DNA from: Ramicandelaber brevisporus
Lineage: Eukaryota; Kickxellomycota; Ramicandelaberales; Ramicandelaberaceae
Assembly: GCA_025201865.1 (NCBI GenBank)
Contig: MU602724.1
Span: forward strand, 9,683-54,467
DNA length: 44,785 bases
Direction: 5' to 3'
The notes below the pieces were generated by a model, which was not told the origin of the DNA, searched no databases, and worked only from the letters and a program-made list of their open reading frames with translations. Numbering within the stretch: the stretch's first letter is position 1; each line of letters opens with the position of its first letter. A program made the translations under genes and the position numbers. Shown here in pieces: positions 1-7,599 of this stretch.

Positions 1-315
1 CAAGGGCTGCGCGATGTGATTGCTGCCGAGTATGCCGAGGATGCTGGCCGGCTGGAATCGCTCAGTGCCGCTTCGCTTGAGCAGCTGTGCCGCAACAACG
101 ATGTCCGAAAGCTGGTTGTGCGTGAGCTTGGTCTGCACGCTCGCAGAGCCGGCCTCAAGGGATTCGAGACCATCAAGGCTGTCCATCTCGAGGCGCAGCC
201 GTTCACAGTCGAGCAAGGCATTTTGACGCCAACTCTCAAGATTAAGCGTCACGCAGCACGCGATGCATTCAAGACTCAAATTGCACAGCTCTATGCAGAA
301 AGTGCATCCAATTAA
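1..315 (+). CDS. Long-chain acyl-CoA synthetase, C-terminal end (5' partial)
   Basis: The reading frame is open from base 1 and ends at TAA 313-315, leaving the last 104 residues of a protein that starts outside the window. The segment has the typical tail of fungal and animal long-chain fatty acyl-CoA ligases: a GLKGFE stretch, then an IKAVHLEAQPFTVEQGILTP-like block, the conserved Thr-Leu-Lys-Ile-Lys-Arg run and a final basic-amphipathic helix. This is the C-terminal subdomain of the ANL adenylating fold, which closes over the active site for thioesterification. The enzyme activates fatty acids with ATP and CoA for lipid synthesis or beta-oxidation. Its compartment cannot be judged without the N-terminus, and the last residues (Ala-Ser-Asn) are not a clear PTS1. 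The family call is firm, but the paralogue (Faa1/2/4 type) is not resolved. Confidence 0.85.
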   Translation, partial: QGLRDVIAAEYAEDAGRLESLSAASLEQLCRNNDVRKLVVRELGLHARRAGLKGFETIKAVHLEAQPFTVEQGILTPTLKIKRHAARDAFKTQIAQLYAESASN

Positions 316-695
316 AATTTGCTTTAACTCCTCTGTGTATTCCTCTATAGACGCTTCCAAATATATGCGTGGCTTGCATCACAGAAAGCTCACCTTCACA
401 CTTGCATCGCAGTGTGTTGACTGGGCAGCGATTTTTTTTTGACGGCTTTTCCAGTCTGGAATAAAACGGCCTGGGAACCCCGAACGGGTACTATTTTGCC
501 GCCGCCGCTGTTGCAGCCTTTGCCGCTGTTGCTGCTTCGACAAAACTATTTTCTGCTCTGGAAAAGCGTACACAAGATTCGCCAACCCCTTGTTTCCTTT
601 CATCTTCTATTACGCACATACCTACCACCTTCACACCTTCACACACCTTCACGAGCAAAGTGCACACGCAAAAAGACTTCAGCGGACAGCTAGAG
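316..695. promoter_or_regulatory. Intergenic leader upstream of the PhoD-like gene
   Basis: This 380-bp gap contains no convincing gene. It holds the 3' region of the acyl-CoA synthetase gene and then a CCG/CTG- and pyrimidine-rich stretch with repeated ACCTTCACA-like units at about 620-655, just before the next ATG. Similar CT-rich leaders precede most genes in this window, so I read it as promoter plus 5' UTR. Confidence 0.4.
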
Positions 696-2444
696 ATGCA
701 CCACTCCAACACTTGGACCGGCAACACAAACATTCCATTTGGTTTCAGACCCACTGGCACCGTTTACGAGAGCCAGTCTGCTCCAAGCTACGCTCAGCAT
801 CCCATCGACCCCTTCTACGGCCCTCTGCTGCGTTACGGCGATGTCGACCTAGTCTCTGCTGTCTGGCGCGGCAGCGTCCTGGTTGTAACAACCTCTCAGC
901 CGCGTGAAATGGCTCCTCAGCTGGTTCTTCACGATGGTGAAACGCAGGATATTGTTCAGGGCCAAGCCATTGACAGCTACCGCAACAACATCTTCTGGCG
1001 CTTTGACATCTCCGTCAGCATCGGCCAGCAACCGAAGCGTGTTACCTATTCATTCCACGGCCTGCCAACTCAAGAATCATGGACATTCCATGTTGCCAGC
1101 ATGCATGAGACGTGGCGCTGGACTTTCACCTCATGCAACGGCTATTCCGAAGGCGTCGACGTCGAGAAGGAGGGCGGCCACGACATCCTGTGGTCTGATT
1201 TCCTGCGCAAGCACGAGGCGGAGCCATTCCACGTCATGGTCGGTGGCGGCGACCAGCTGTACTGCGATCCACTGTGGAAGCTTCCTCAGTTGCAGCCGTG
1301 GCTGGCCATTGAGGACAAGAATGCCCGCCAGATTGCCCCGTTCACTGAAGAGGCGCGTGCTGTTGTTGAGGATTTCTACTTCCACCACTACGTCAAGTGC
1401 TTCTTCTACACGTCCAAGTTCCGCCAAGCTGCTGCGATTGTTCCATATGCATTCATCATTGATGATCATGACTTGTTTGACGGCGCTGGCTCGTATCCGA
1501 TTCGTCTGCAGAACTCGTATGTCTTCCAAGGCATCATTGACATTGGCTTCCGCTTCTTCCTGCTGTTCCAGTCCCACACGACTCATGAGCTGTCGCGCCA
1601 CCACGGCTACTTTGGCGACCGTGGCTACACTTGGCTCAAGCACTTTGGTCCACACCAGGTTGTTTTGGGTGTTGACACTCGCCGTGAGCGCACTCTCGAG
1701 CAGGTTGTGTCGCCACGCTCCATGGCCCAGATCTTTGATACGCTGAATAACCGCGTATCGCCGCATGCCAAGCACCTGGTTGTTGTCTTTGGCATTCCAA
1801 TGGTGTATCCGCGCATGGGCTTTGCCGAGACTGCGTTCAACTTCCTCAAGAGCACCGGCTTGACCAAGCTCAATGTGTTCAAGACTGGCGCCTTCTCAAA
1901 GGCTCTCAACGTGTTTGGTCAGCCGGAATTGCTTGACGATTTGAATGACCACTGGACCGCCGATGGCCATCTCAATGAGCGCAAGTCTATCATTTTGGCT
2001 TTCCAGGAGTTTGCCAAGCGTCGTGCTATCCGTGTCACGCTGATTGCCGGTGACGTTCACGCTGCTGCTTGCGGTCGCTTTGTGTCCAAGGGTATTACCA
2101 GCCCACAGCAGCTGCTCACTGACCACCGCTACATGGTTCAGGTTGTGTCGTCTGCCATTGTCAACGTTGCTCCACCAGCTGCTGTCATTCAGACTCTGCA
2201 TGCCTCTGCTACTACATATTCTCTTGATAGCAACACGGAAGAGTCAATGATTGACCTGTTCGTCAATGACGTGGATGGCACCGAGCTGTCCAATCGTAAG
2301 GTGCTCGGCCGTCGTAATTATGCCACTGCTTCATTCGATCAGCGCAGCGGTGAGCTCACCTTCAACATCAATGTCGAAAAGGTTGAGCGTGATGGATCTG
2401 TGCCATACCGTATCATCGTCCCACCACTTTTGCGCAAGAACTAA
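696..2444 (+). CDS. PhoD-like metallophosphatase, cytosolic fungal type
   Basis: This 582-residue protein starts at the ATG at 696. The frame is open a little further upstream but has no earlier ATG. The metal-site motifs of PhoD-like calcineurin-fold phosphatases are present in order: GGGDQ at residues 183-187, DDHD at 256-259 and GDVHA at 452-456. A GVDTRRERT block near 325-333 is also typical. Residues 1-170 form the beta-rich N-terminal part seen in fungal members. The family binds two metal ions and cleaves phosphomono- or diesters. The substrate of the large fungal cytosolic members is not settled. There is no signal peptide, unlike bacterial PhoD, so an intracellular location is likely. 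The gene is intronless and an AATAAA follows the stop at 2456-2461. Confidence 0.85.
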   Translation: MHHSNTWTGNTNIPFGFRPTGTVYESQSAPSYAQHPIDPFYGPLLRYGDVDLVSAVWRGSVLVVTTSQPREMAPQLVLHDGETQDIVQGQAIDSYRNNIFWRFDISVSIGQQPKRVTYSFHGLPTQESWTFHVASMHETWRWTFTSCNGYSEGVDVEKEGGHDILWSDFLRKHEAEPFHVMVGGGDQLYCDPLWKLPQLQPWLAIEDKNARQIAPFTEEARAVVEDFYFHHYVKCFFYTSKFRQAAAIVPYAFIIDDHDLFDGAGSYPIRLQNSYVFQGIIDIGFRFFLLFQSHTTHELSRHHGYFGDRGYTWLKHFGPHQVVLGVDTRRERTLEQVVSPRSMAQIFDTLNNRVSPHAKHLVVVFGIPMVYPRMGFAETAFNFLKSTGLTKLNVFKTGAFSKALNVFGQPELLDDLNDHWTADGHLNERKSIILAFQEFAKRRAIRVTLIAGDVHAAACGRFVSKGITSPQQLLTDHRYMVQVVSSAIVNVAPPAAVIQTLHASATTYSLDSNTEESMIDLFVNDVDGTELSNRKVLGRRNYATASFDQRSGELTFNINVEKVERDGSVPYRIIVPPLLRKN

Positions 2445-2455
2445 ACTAAAAAAAA

Positions 2456-2461
2456 AATAAA
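2456..2461 (+). terminator. Poly(A) signal of the PhoD-like gene
   Basis: A canonical AATAAA lies 12 bp after the stop codon and is followed by a T-rich region, as expected for a cleavage and polyadenylation site. Confidence 0.5.
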
Positions 2462-2803
2462 GGTTATTAACAACAATACAAATTGAGTATAGTTTTTTTT
2501 TGTTTAGCGCGCTCATAACTCTTATTACTGTCTCTTTCACCTTCATATTTACCTTTCCTTTTACTCCTTTTGTTTTTGTTTTAATTTTCATTACTCTGTC
2601 TGTGCTTCTTTTTTACTTTGTTCGCTTTGGAGAAGTCGCTACATCGTGCTGATGTCATGGAGAGCAGCGGTGTAAGAAGATGATTGGCGGTTGGGGGAAT
2701 TAACGTCGCATCGAGTTCGAATTTAGCCAGTCAAAAATTCCGCTCCCACGCCATTGCTTGGTTTTCCGCTGCGAGTTGGAACAGGCGACCACCTGCTCTC
2801 CGG

Positions 2804-2827
2804 CCAGCCAGCCAGCCAGCCAGCCAG
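2804..2827. repeat. (CCAG)6 tetranucleotide repeat
   Basis: Six uninterrupted CCAG copies can be read directly in the promoter region of the lysine gene. It is a potentially length-variable microsatellite and I assign it no function. Confidence 0.9.
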
Positions 2828-3074
2828 TCGACACATAACAACAACCCGACTCGTCGTTCCGTCTGGCTTTGCCTTCTTTGCTTCCTGAGCAACACCTCAC
2901 GACCTTCTGCAACAACAGCAACAGCAGCAACTCTCTCTCTTGCTCTCTTGCTTTCTTTCTTTCCCACACCTTAATCTCCATTAAAAACGAGCTCTATACA
3001 CACCCACCCACACACCCACACATATATACAGTCAGTTAGTCAGTTACTCAGCCAGCTGATCTTGTAACATAGCT

Positions 3075-5984
3075 ATGTTTGCAGCCCGTCTTGCTACAGC
3101 CTCTCGCTCTGGTCTGCCGCGCCATACTCTTCCGTTCGCTCGCTCTACTACAGCAGCTTCGTTCCGGTCGCTCAACACCTCCACCTCGTCTGGCTCTGGC
3201 CGCAAGAATGTCATTGGTATCCGTCGCGAGGACAAGAACCGCTGGGAACGCCGAGTGGCACTGACTCCCGAGCTGGTCAAGGAGCTCATTGCTGAAACCG
3301 GCACCTCCGTCATTGTCCAGCCATCCTCCAACCGCATCTTCAACGACGACGCCTATGCTGCCGCTGGTGCCATCATCAAGGAAGATCTCACTGATGCCGA
3401 TGTCATTCTCGGCATCAAAGAAGTGCCGGCCTCCAAGCTCATTCCAGACAAGACTTACATCATGTTCTCGCACACGCACAAGGGCCAGCGCTATAACCTG
3501 CCATTGCTGCAGACCTTTTTGAACAAGCGCAACCGCATCATTGACTACGAGCTGATGACTGACGAGCAGAGCGGTTCGCGTTTGGTGCTGTTTGGCAGAC
3601 ATGCTGGATTTGCAGGCATGATTGATGGATTCCACGGACTGGGCCAGCGCATGCTTGGAATGGGCTATGGCACTCCGTTCCTCAACATTGGCATGACATA
3701 CACGTACCGCACACTCGCTGACGCCAAGAACGCAGTGGCTATTGCTGGCCAGGCAATTGCTGCCGAGGGCTTGCCGCGCGATTTCAACCCAGTAACATTT
3801 GTGTTCACTGGAAATGGAAACGTGTCCCAAGGTGCCCAAGAAGTGTTCAAGCACTTGCCCCACGAGTACGTGTCGCCAGCCGATCTCAAGTACATTGCCA
3901 CTGACAAGAGCGTGAGCAACAAGAAGGTGTACGCTGCCGAGGTCACCGACGAGGACTACGCTGTGCGCAAGGATGACATGAAGTCGTTTGACAGAGCCGA
4001 GTACAGAGCCAAGCCTGAGCTGTACACGTCCGTGTTCCACGACAAGATTGCGCCACACACCACCATGCTCATCAACGGTATCTTCTGGGACGACAAGTTC
4101 CCGCGCCTGCTGACCACTGAGCAGCTGCGCGCCATCCAAGCCAACCCCGAGCTCAAGAACCGGATGCTGACCATCTCGGATATTAGCTGCGACTACAATG
4201 GCTCGCTCGAGTTTATGGATCACGCTAGCACCATGGACAAGCCATTCTTCTACATGGATGCCATCAATGGCAAGCAGCATTTGGATGTTGAGGGCAAGGG
4301 TGTTCAGATCATGTCGATTGATAACCTGCCAACCGAGTTGCCACTGGAATCTAGCCAGCACTTTAGCTCGAGCCTGCGTCCATTCATCAAGGAGATCGTC
4401 AACAACAACTTTGACCACACCGTGGTGCGCCGTGCCATCATCACCGAGAATGGCAAGCTCAAGCCACAGCACGAGCATTTGACCGAGCTGCTGGCATCCC
4501 ATAAGAAGGGTGCCGATGCCGCTGCCACCGCTGCTTCTTCTACCGTAAGCACTGGCAAGCGTGTATTGCTGCTGGGCTCTGGCATGGTTGCTCGTCCACT
4601 CGTCGAGTACCTGCTGCGCCGTCCAGAAGTTAACATCACCATTGCTAGCGCCGCCACTGGCGAGGCTGAGGCTCTGGCTGCCGGCCGCAAGAACGCCTCC
4701 GTTGTCCACTTGGATGTGTCAAGCGAGTCCGCCGTTGCCGATCTCGTTTCGAAGCACGATGTTGTCGTCAGCTTTGTTCCAGCCCCGCTTCACCCAATTG
4801 TTGCCGAGGCATGCATTGCCAACAAGAAGCACATGGTCACTGCCAGCTACATTTCTCCAGCCATGAAGGATCTCGATGCCAAGGCCAAGGATGCCGGCAT
4901 TGTCATCATGAACGAGATTGGTCTCGACCCAGGTATTGACCACTTGACCGCCATGAGCATCATCGACGAGGTTAAGCGCGATGGTGGCCGTATCAAGTCG
5001 TTCATCTCGTGGTGCGGTGGCCTGCCAGCTCCCGAGGATTCTGCCAACCCGCTTGGCTACAAGTTCAGCTGGTCCCCAAGAGGCGTGCTGACTGCCGCCA
5101 TGAACAATGCCCAGTTCAAGATGCGCGGCCGCATCCATGACATTCCAGGCACTCAGCTGCTTGCCCAGCACTTTGCCTCTGTGCCAATCTACAATGGCTT
5201 CGCTCTTGAGGGCCTGGCCAACCGTGACTCGCTGCCGTATGCTTCGCTGTATGGCCTCGATCTGGACTCGATGGACACCATGTTCCGCGGCACTCTGCGC
5301 TTCAAGGGATTCTCTGACTTGATGCACGCCTATCTGCGCCTCGGTCTCTTGGACACTGATCCAGCCACTGGCGGCAAGTTTGAGAGCTGGGCTCAGTTTG
5401 TTGATGCCGCCATCTTCACCGCTCCAAAGGACTCCGCCAAGGTTACTAAAGCTGACCGCATGGGTGCTATTGCCGCCAAGCTTCGTCTGCCGGCTGCTCA
5501 CCCAATGGTTGACCGCACCTACCAGTCTCTGCAGTGGCTCGGTGCCATTGACTCTCCTCTGGCCGCTGCTCCACTCGCCGCTGCATCGGCTCTCGATGGT
5601 CTCTGCGAAATCCTGCGCATCAAGCTCGCCTACGCTCCAAAGGAACGCGACCTGGTTGTCTTGCACCACGAGTTTGGCGTTGAGCTCGGCAATGGCTCCA
5701 CTGAGACCCGCACTTCTACTCTTGTTGCTTACGGTGACTCTGTTACTGGCACCACTGCCATGGCCACCACTGTTGGAGTTCCAGCTGCCATTGCCACCGA
5801 GATGATTCTCGATGGCCAGATTGCTCAGCGTGGTGTGATTGCTCCAATGCACAAGGATGTCTATGCTCCAATCCTGAGCAAGCTGACAAAGGAGGGTCTC
5901 GTCATCAAGGAGGCTGCCACCCCAGGCTTGACCCACGGTATGGCTAGCACCCTGTCCTGGAATGGTTCCGGTATCTGGGCTTAA
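3075..5984 (+). CDS. AASS: Bifunctional lysine-ketoglutarate reductase/saccharopine dehydrogenase, mitochondrial
   Basis: This 969-residue protein joins two enzymes that yeasts encode separately as Lys1 and Lys9. Residues 1-42 are rich in Arg, Ser, Thr and Ala with no acidic residue, which is a good mitochondrial presequence. Residues about 44-490 are the reductase half, with the IGIRRED-x4-WERRVALTP start, FSHTHKGQ, FGRHAGFAGMIDG and FTGNGNVSQGAQ blocks. Residues about 495-969 are the saccharopine dehydrogenase half, with a LLGSGMVARP nucleotide-binding loop, a VTASYISPAM block, NEIGLDPGIDH and WCGGLPAPEDSANPL. Domain order and length match animal AASS (about 930 residues). That enzyme condenses lysine and 2-oxoglutarate to saccharopine and then yields aminoadipate semialdehyde and glutamate. 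In a fungus it could serve degradation or, in reverse, biosynthesis. The ATG at 3075 is the first in frame. Confidence 0.95.
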   Translation: MFAARLATASRSGLPRHTLPFARSTTAASFRSLNTSTSSGSGRKNVIGIRREDKNRWERRVALTPELVKELIAETGTSVIVQPSSNRIFNDDAYAAAGAIIKEDLTDADVILGIKEVPASKLIPDKTYIMFSHTHKGQRYNLPLLQTFLNKRNRIIDYELMTDEQSGSRLVLFGRHAGFAGMIDGFHGLGQRMLGMGYGTPFLNIGMTYTYRTLADAKNAVAIAGQAIAAEGLPRDFNPVTFVFTGNGNVSQGAQEVFKHLPHEYVSPADLKYIATDKSVSNKKVYAAEVTDEDYAVRKDDMKSFDRAEYRAKPELYTSVFHDKIAPHTTMLINGIFWDDKFPRLLTTEQLRAIQANPELKNRMLTISDISCDYNGSLEFMDHASTMDKPFFYMDAINGKQHLDVEGKGVQIMSIDNLPTELPLESSQHFSSSLRPFIKEIVNNNFDHTVVRRAIITENGKLKPQHEHLTELLASHKKGADAAATAASSTVSTGKRVLLLGSGMVARPLVEYLLRRPEVNITIASAATGEAEALAAGRKNASVVHLDVSSESAVADLVSKHDVVVSFVPAPLHPIVAEACIANKKHMVTASYISPAMKDLDAKAKDAGIVIMNEIGLDPGIDHLTAMSIIDEVKRDGGRIKSFISWCGGLPAPEDSANPLGYKFSWSPRGVLTAAMNNAQFKMRGRIHDIPGTQLLAQHFASVPIYNGFALEGLANRDSLPYASLYGLDLDSMDTMFRGTLRFKGFSDLMHAYLRLGLLDTDPATGGKFESWAQFVDAAIFTAPKDSAKVTKADRMGAIAAKLRLPAAHPMVDRTYQSLQWLGAIDSPLAAAPLAAASALDGLCEILRIKLAYAPKERDLVVLHHEFGVELGNGSTETRTSTLVAYGDSVTGTTAMATTVGVPAAIATEMILDGQIAQRGVIAPMHKDVYAPILSKLTKEGLVIKEAATPGLTHGMASTLSWNGSGIWA

Positions 5985-6342
5985 GCTGCTCTTATATTAA
6001 GCACTTCTAATATTATCATCCTTGCCTTACACGTCCTTATTTGTATGTTCTTGTCCTTCTCTCTTTTTTCGTCCTTCAAAGAATAATCGCTTCATTCAGA
6101 AATTGCATTCAGAATTGTTTCTCTTCGAATCGTTATTATTATTATTTTTTACAAGCCACCATCTGCTTTGCGATCGCTGTCTGTTCTTGTCGCTAGTGTC
6201 AGCCGCAGCTTGCTCGTCATCTCCTCGGTCATCCTTGTCCACTCGTAGTTACATTTGCAACATTTGGCGTATCATTCGCAGCCACAAAAACCTATTGAAG
6301 TCTGTGAGATATATAGTCAATCCTAGCACTCATTCACACAAA
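5985..6342. promoter_or_regulatory. Intergenic region and leader of the 124-residue orphan gene
   Basis: This 358-bp stretch has no independent gene. The frame of the downstream protein is open back to about 6022 but encodes a low-complexity Ser/Leu/Phe-rich sequence and lacks a plausible earlier start. It contains copy A of a duplicated leader element (about 6161-6256) and an AT-rich GATATATAG about 35 bp before the ATG. Confidence 0.4.
6161..6256 (+). repeat. Duplicated leader element, copy A
   Basis: The segment beginning ATCTGCTTTGCGATCG and containing CAGCCGCAG and CTCGGTCATC matches 6977-7072 in order and spacing. It sits upstream of the orphan gene, and the match appears to extend weakly to the left through a CAGAATT...TTCGA block. 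Confidence 0.75.
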
Positions 6343-6717
6343 ATGAGCGCGCTGCCGGAATATCTTACAGCTTCACCTTATTCATTTATCTGTAGCACTT
6401 TACACGCCAACCGTTACTCATTGAAGCAGATGTTACCTTGTGTCGATGGTAAATGGCCTGATACCTGGTCCAAATCAGGCTATCGAGGTCTCATAAAACA
6501 TATTATTTTTGAGGACAATGTTAACTTCGATGTTGTTAAGTTAAGCATTGAACATAACAAATGCGATACAGCGATTGGAATAAGTTTAACCGCTAATAAT
6601 AAACTCCAAATATGGTCAACTACTGATAATGTGGAATATGATAAATCAGATTGGTTTGATACAACCACTGAAGAGGGTGCTGCAGGTGCATGGGAGTATG
6701 CAAAACTCCACTTCTAG
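6343..6717 (+). CDS. Uncharacterised 124-residue protein
   Basis: I do not recognise this family. The start ATG at 6343 follows CACAAA, a good fungal context. The protein has no signal peptide or membrane helix. Its C-terminal two thirds look like alternating beta strands, with a KHIIFEDNVNFDVVKLSIEH stretch and then ISLTANNKLQIWST, and it is acidic near the end (DKSDWFDTTTEEGA). It has three Cys and five Trp. The codon choice is AT-richer than in the lysine gene upstream. Its leader shares a ~95-bp element with the leader of MDM35, about 0.8 kb downstream. It is probably expressed, but no function can be inferred. Confidence 0.6.
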   Translation: MSALPEYLTASPYSFICSTLHANRYSLKQMLPCVDGKWPDTWSKSGYRGLIKHIIFEDNVNFDVVKLSIEHNKCDTAIGISLTANNKLQIWSTTDNVEYDKSDWFDTTTEEGAAGAWEYAKLHF

Positions 6718-7103
6718 ATTGCAGTGCAACGCCTATCCCTCTCCCTTGCTTTCCATTCATATGCTATTCCGGCTTTCTTTGACTACTTTCTTTTTATTTT
6801 CAAAGCGCTGTTTCATATAAAGAGTAAATTAAAGCATAGAATGTATAGCCCAAATAGGTATCTATTACGATGAGAGGGCTGTGGATGAGTTGTCGAGGAT
6901 AAATGGATCAAAACTGGCAGTCAAAAATCGCAGCCAGAATTTTTATTTCTTTTCGACACTCTTTTTTTTTGCTCCCATCTACTTTGCGATCGTCGTCAGC
7001 TTTTTGCCACCAGTGCCAGCCGCAGTTTGTTTGCCATCTACTCGGTCATCTTCGCCAGCCAACGCTACTTGTCTCGAACTAAAGGAAGTAAAAATAAAAA
7101 AAC
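6718..7103. promoter_or_regulatory. Intergenic region and leader of MDM35
   Basis: This 386-bp stretch carries the 3' end of the orphan gene, an AT-rich middle and copy B of the duplicated leader (about 6977-7072). That copy ends about 30 bp before the MDM35 ATG. I see no gene in it. Confidence 0.4.
6977..7072 (+). repeat. Duplicated leader element, copy B
   Basis: It matches 6161-6256. ATCTACTTTGCGATCG, CAGCCGCAG and CTCGGTCATC occur in the same order and with near-identical spacing. By eye it is roughly three quarters identical over the core. It lies directly in front of MDM35. Confidence 0.75.
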
Positions 7104-7349
7104 ATGGATTCGATGGCACCAGAGTGTACACCATTGAAGCACACGTATGACGCGTGTTTCAGCAAGTGGTATTCAGAAAAGTTCCTGAGAGGAAATATCA
7201 CTCGAGAATGCGATGAGCTGCTTGAAAAGTACAAGGGTTGTGTAATAAAGGCAATGAAGCAGAAGGGTCTCGAAAAAGTGGTTGATGATGCAAGGAAAGA
7301 GACTGGTTCAGCATTCAAGTCGCCTCCACCGCCATCGTCATCGGCATGA
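7104..7349 (+). CDS. MDM35: Mdm35/TRIAP1-family twin CX9C protein
   Basis: This 81-residue protein has the twin CX9C pattern C8-X9-C18 and C36-X9-C46, forming the coiled-coil-helix-coiled-coil-helix fold. The first helix segment (CTPLKHTYDACFSKWYSEKF) and the second (ECDELLEKYKGC) are the family signature. Mdm35 enters the mitochondrial intermembrane space through the Mia40 oxidative pathway. There it binds Ups1/Ups2 (PRELI-like) proteins, which shuttle phosphatidic acid and phosphatidylserine between membranes. The Pro/Ser-rich tail (residues 73-81) is outside the conserved core. The gene is intronless, and the ATG at 7104 follows an A-rich leader. The call rests on a clear cysteine pattern and flanking residues. 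Confidence 0.92.
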   Translation: MDSMAPECTPLKHTYDACFSKWYSEKFLRGNITRECDELLEKYKGCVIKAMKQKGLEKVVDDARKETGSAFKSPPPPSSSA

Positions 7350-7599
7350 GCTGATATAAATCAATATAAACTTTATTCAATCTACAAGTCTGTTTTGCTT
7401 TTTTTAAATGAAAAAAGAATGGATGTGTCTATCAATGTTGTTGTTGATTTGGTTTGTGCATTGTTTGTTGTTTTTTGTTGGTTTGTTGTTGGTTTGCTTT
7501 GTTTTGTTTTGCTTTGTTTTGTTTTGTTTTCCACCTTGAAAATCAAAGCAACCTTTTCCTTCTCTTTATCCTCGAAACCAAAACGGAACCGTTGCTACG

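Larger units (their letters stand above)
2445..3074. promoter_or_regulatory. Intergenic region and leader of the lysine gene, with a CCAG repeat
   Basis: This 630-bp gap holds no supported gene. It starts with T-rich 3' sequence. It then carries six perfect CCAG tetramers (2804-2827), a CT-rich stretch (about 2930-2970) and a CCCACACA/CAGTTAGT-rich leader that ends just before the ATG at 3075. I interpret it as promoter and 5' UTR. Confidence 0.4.

Noticed and set aside
3048-5936. Very long open frames (553 and 405 codons) antisense to the lysine gene
   Set aside because: They lie entirely antisense to a strongly conserved enzyme. Biased codon use with G/C at third positions leaves the opposite strand free of stops. 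Their translations show no family features.
6022-6342. N-terminal extension of the 124-residue orphan protein
   Set aside because: The frame is open but encodes low-complexity Ser/Leu/Phe sequence, overlaps the duplicated leader and offers no credible start. The ATG at 6343 has a good context.
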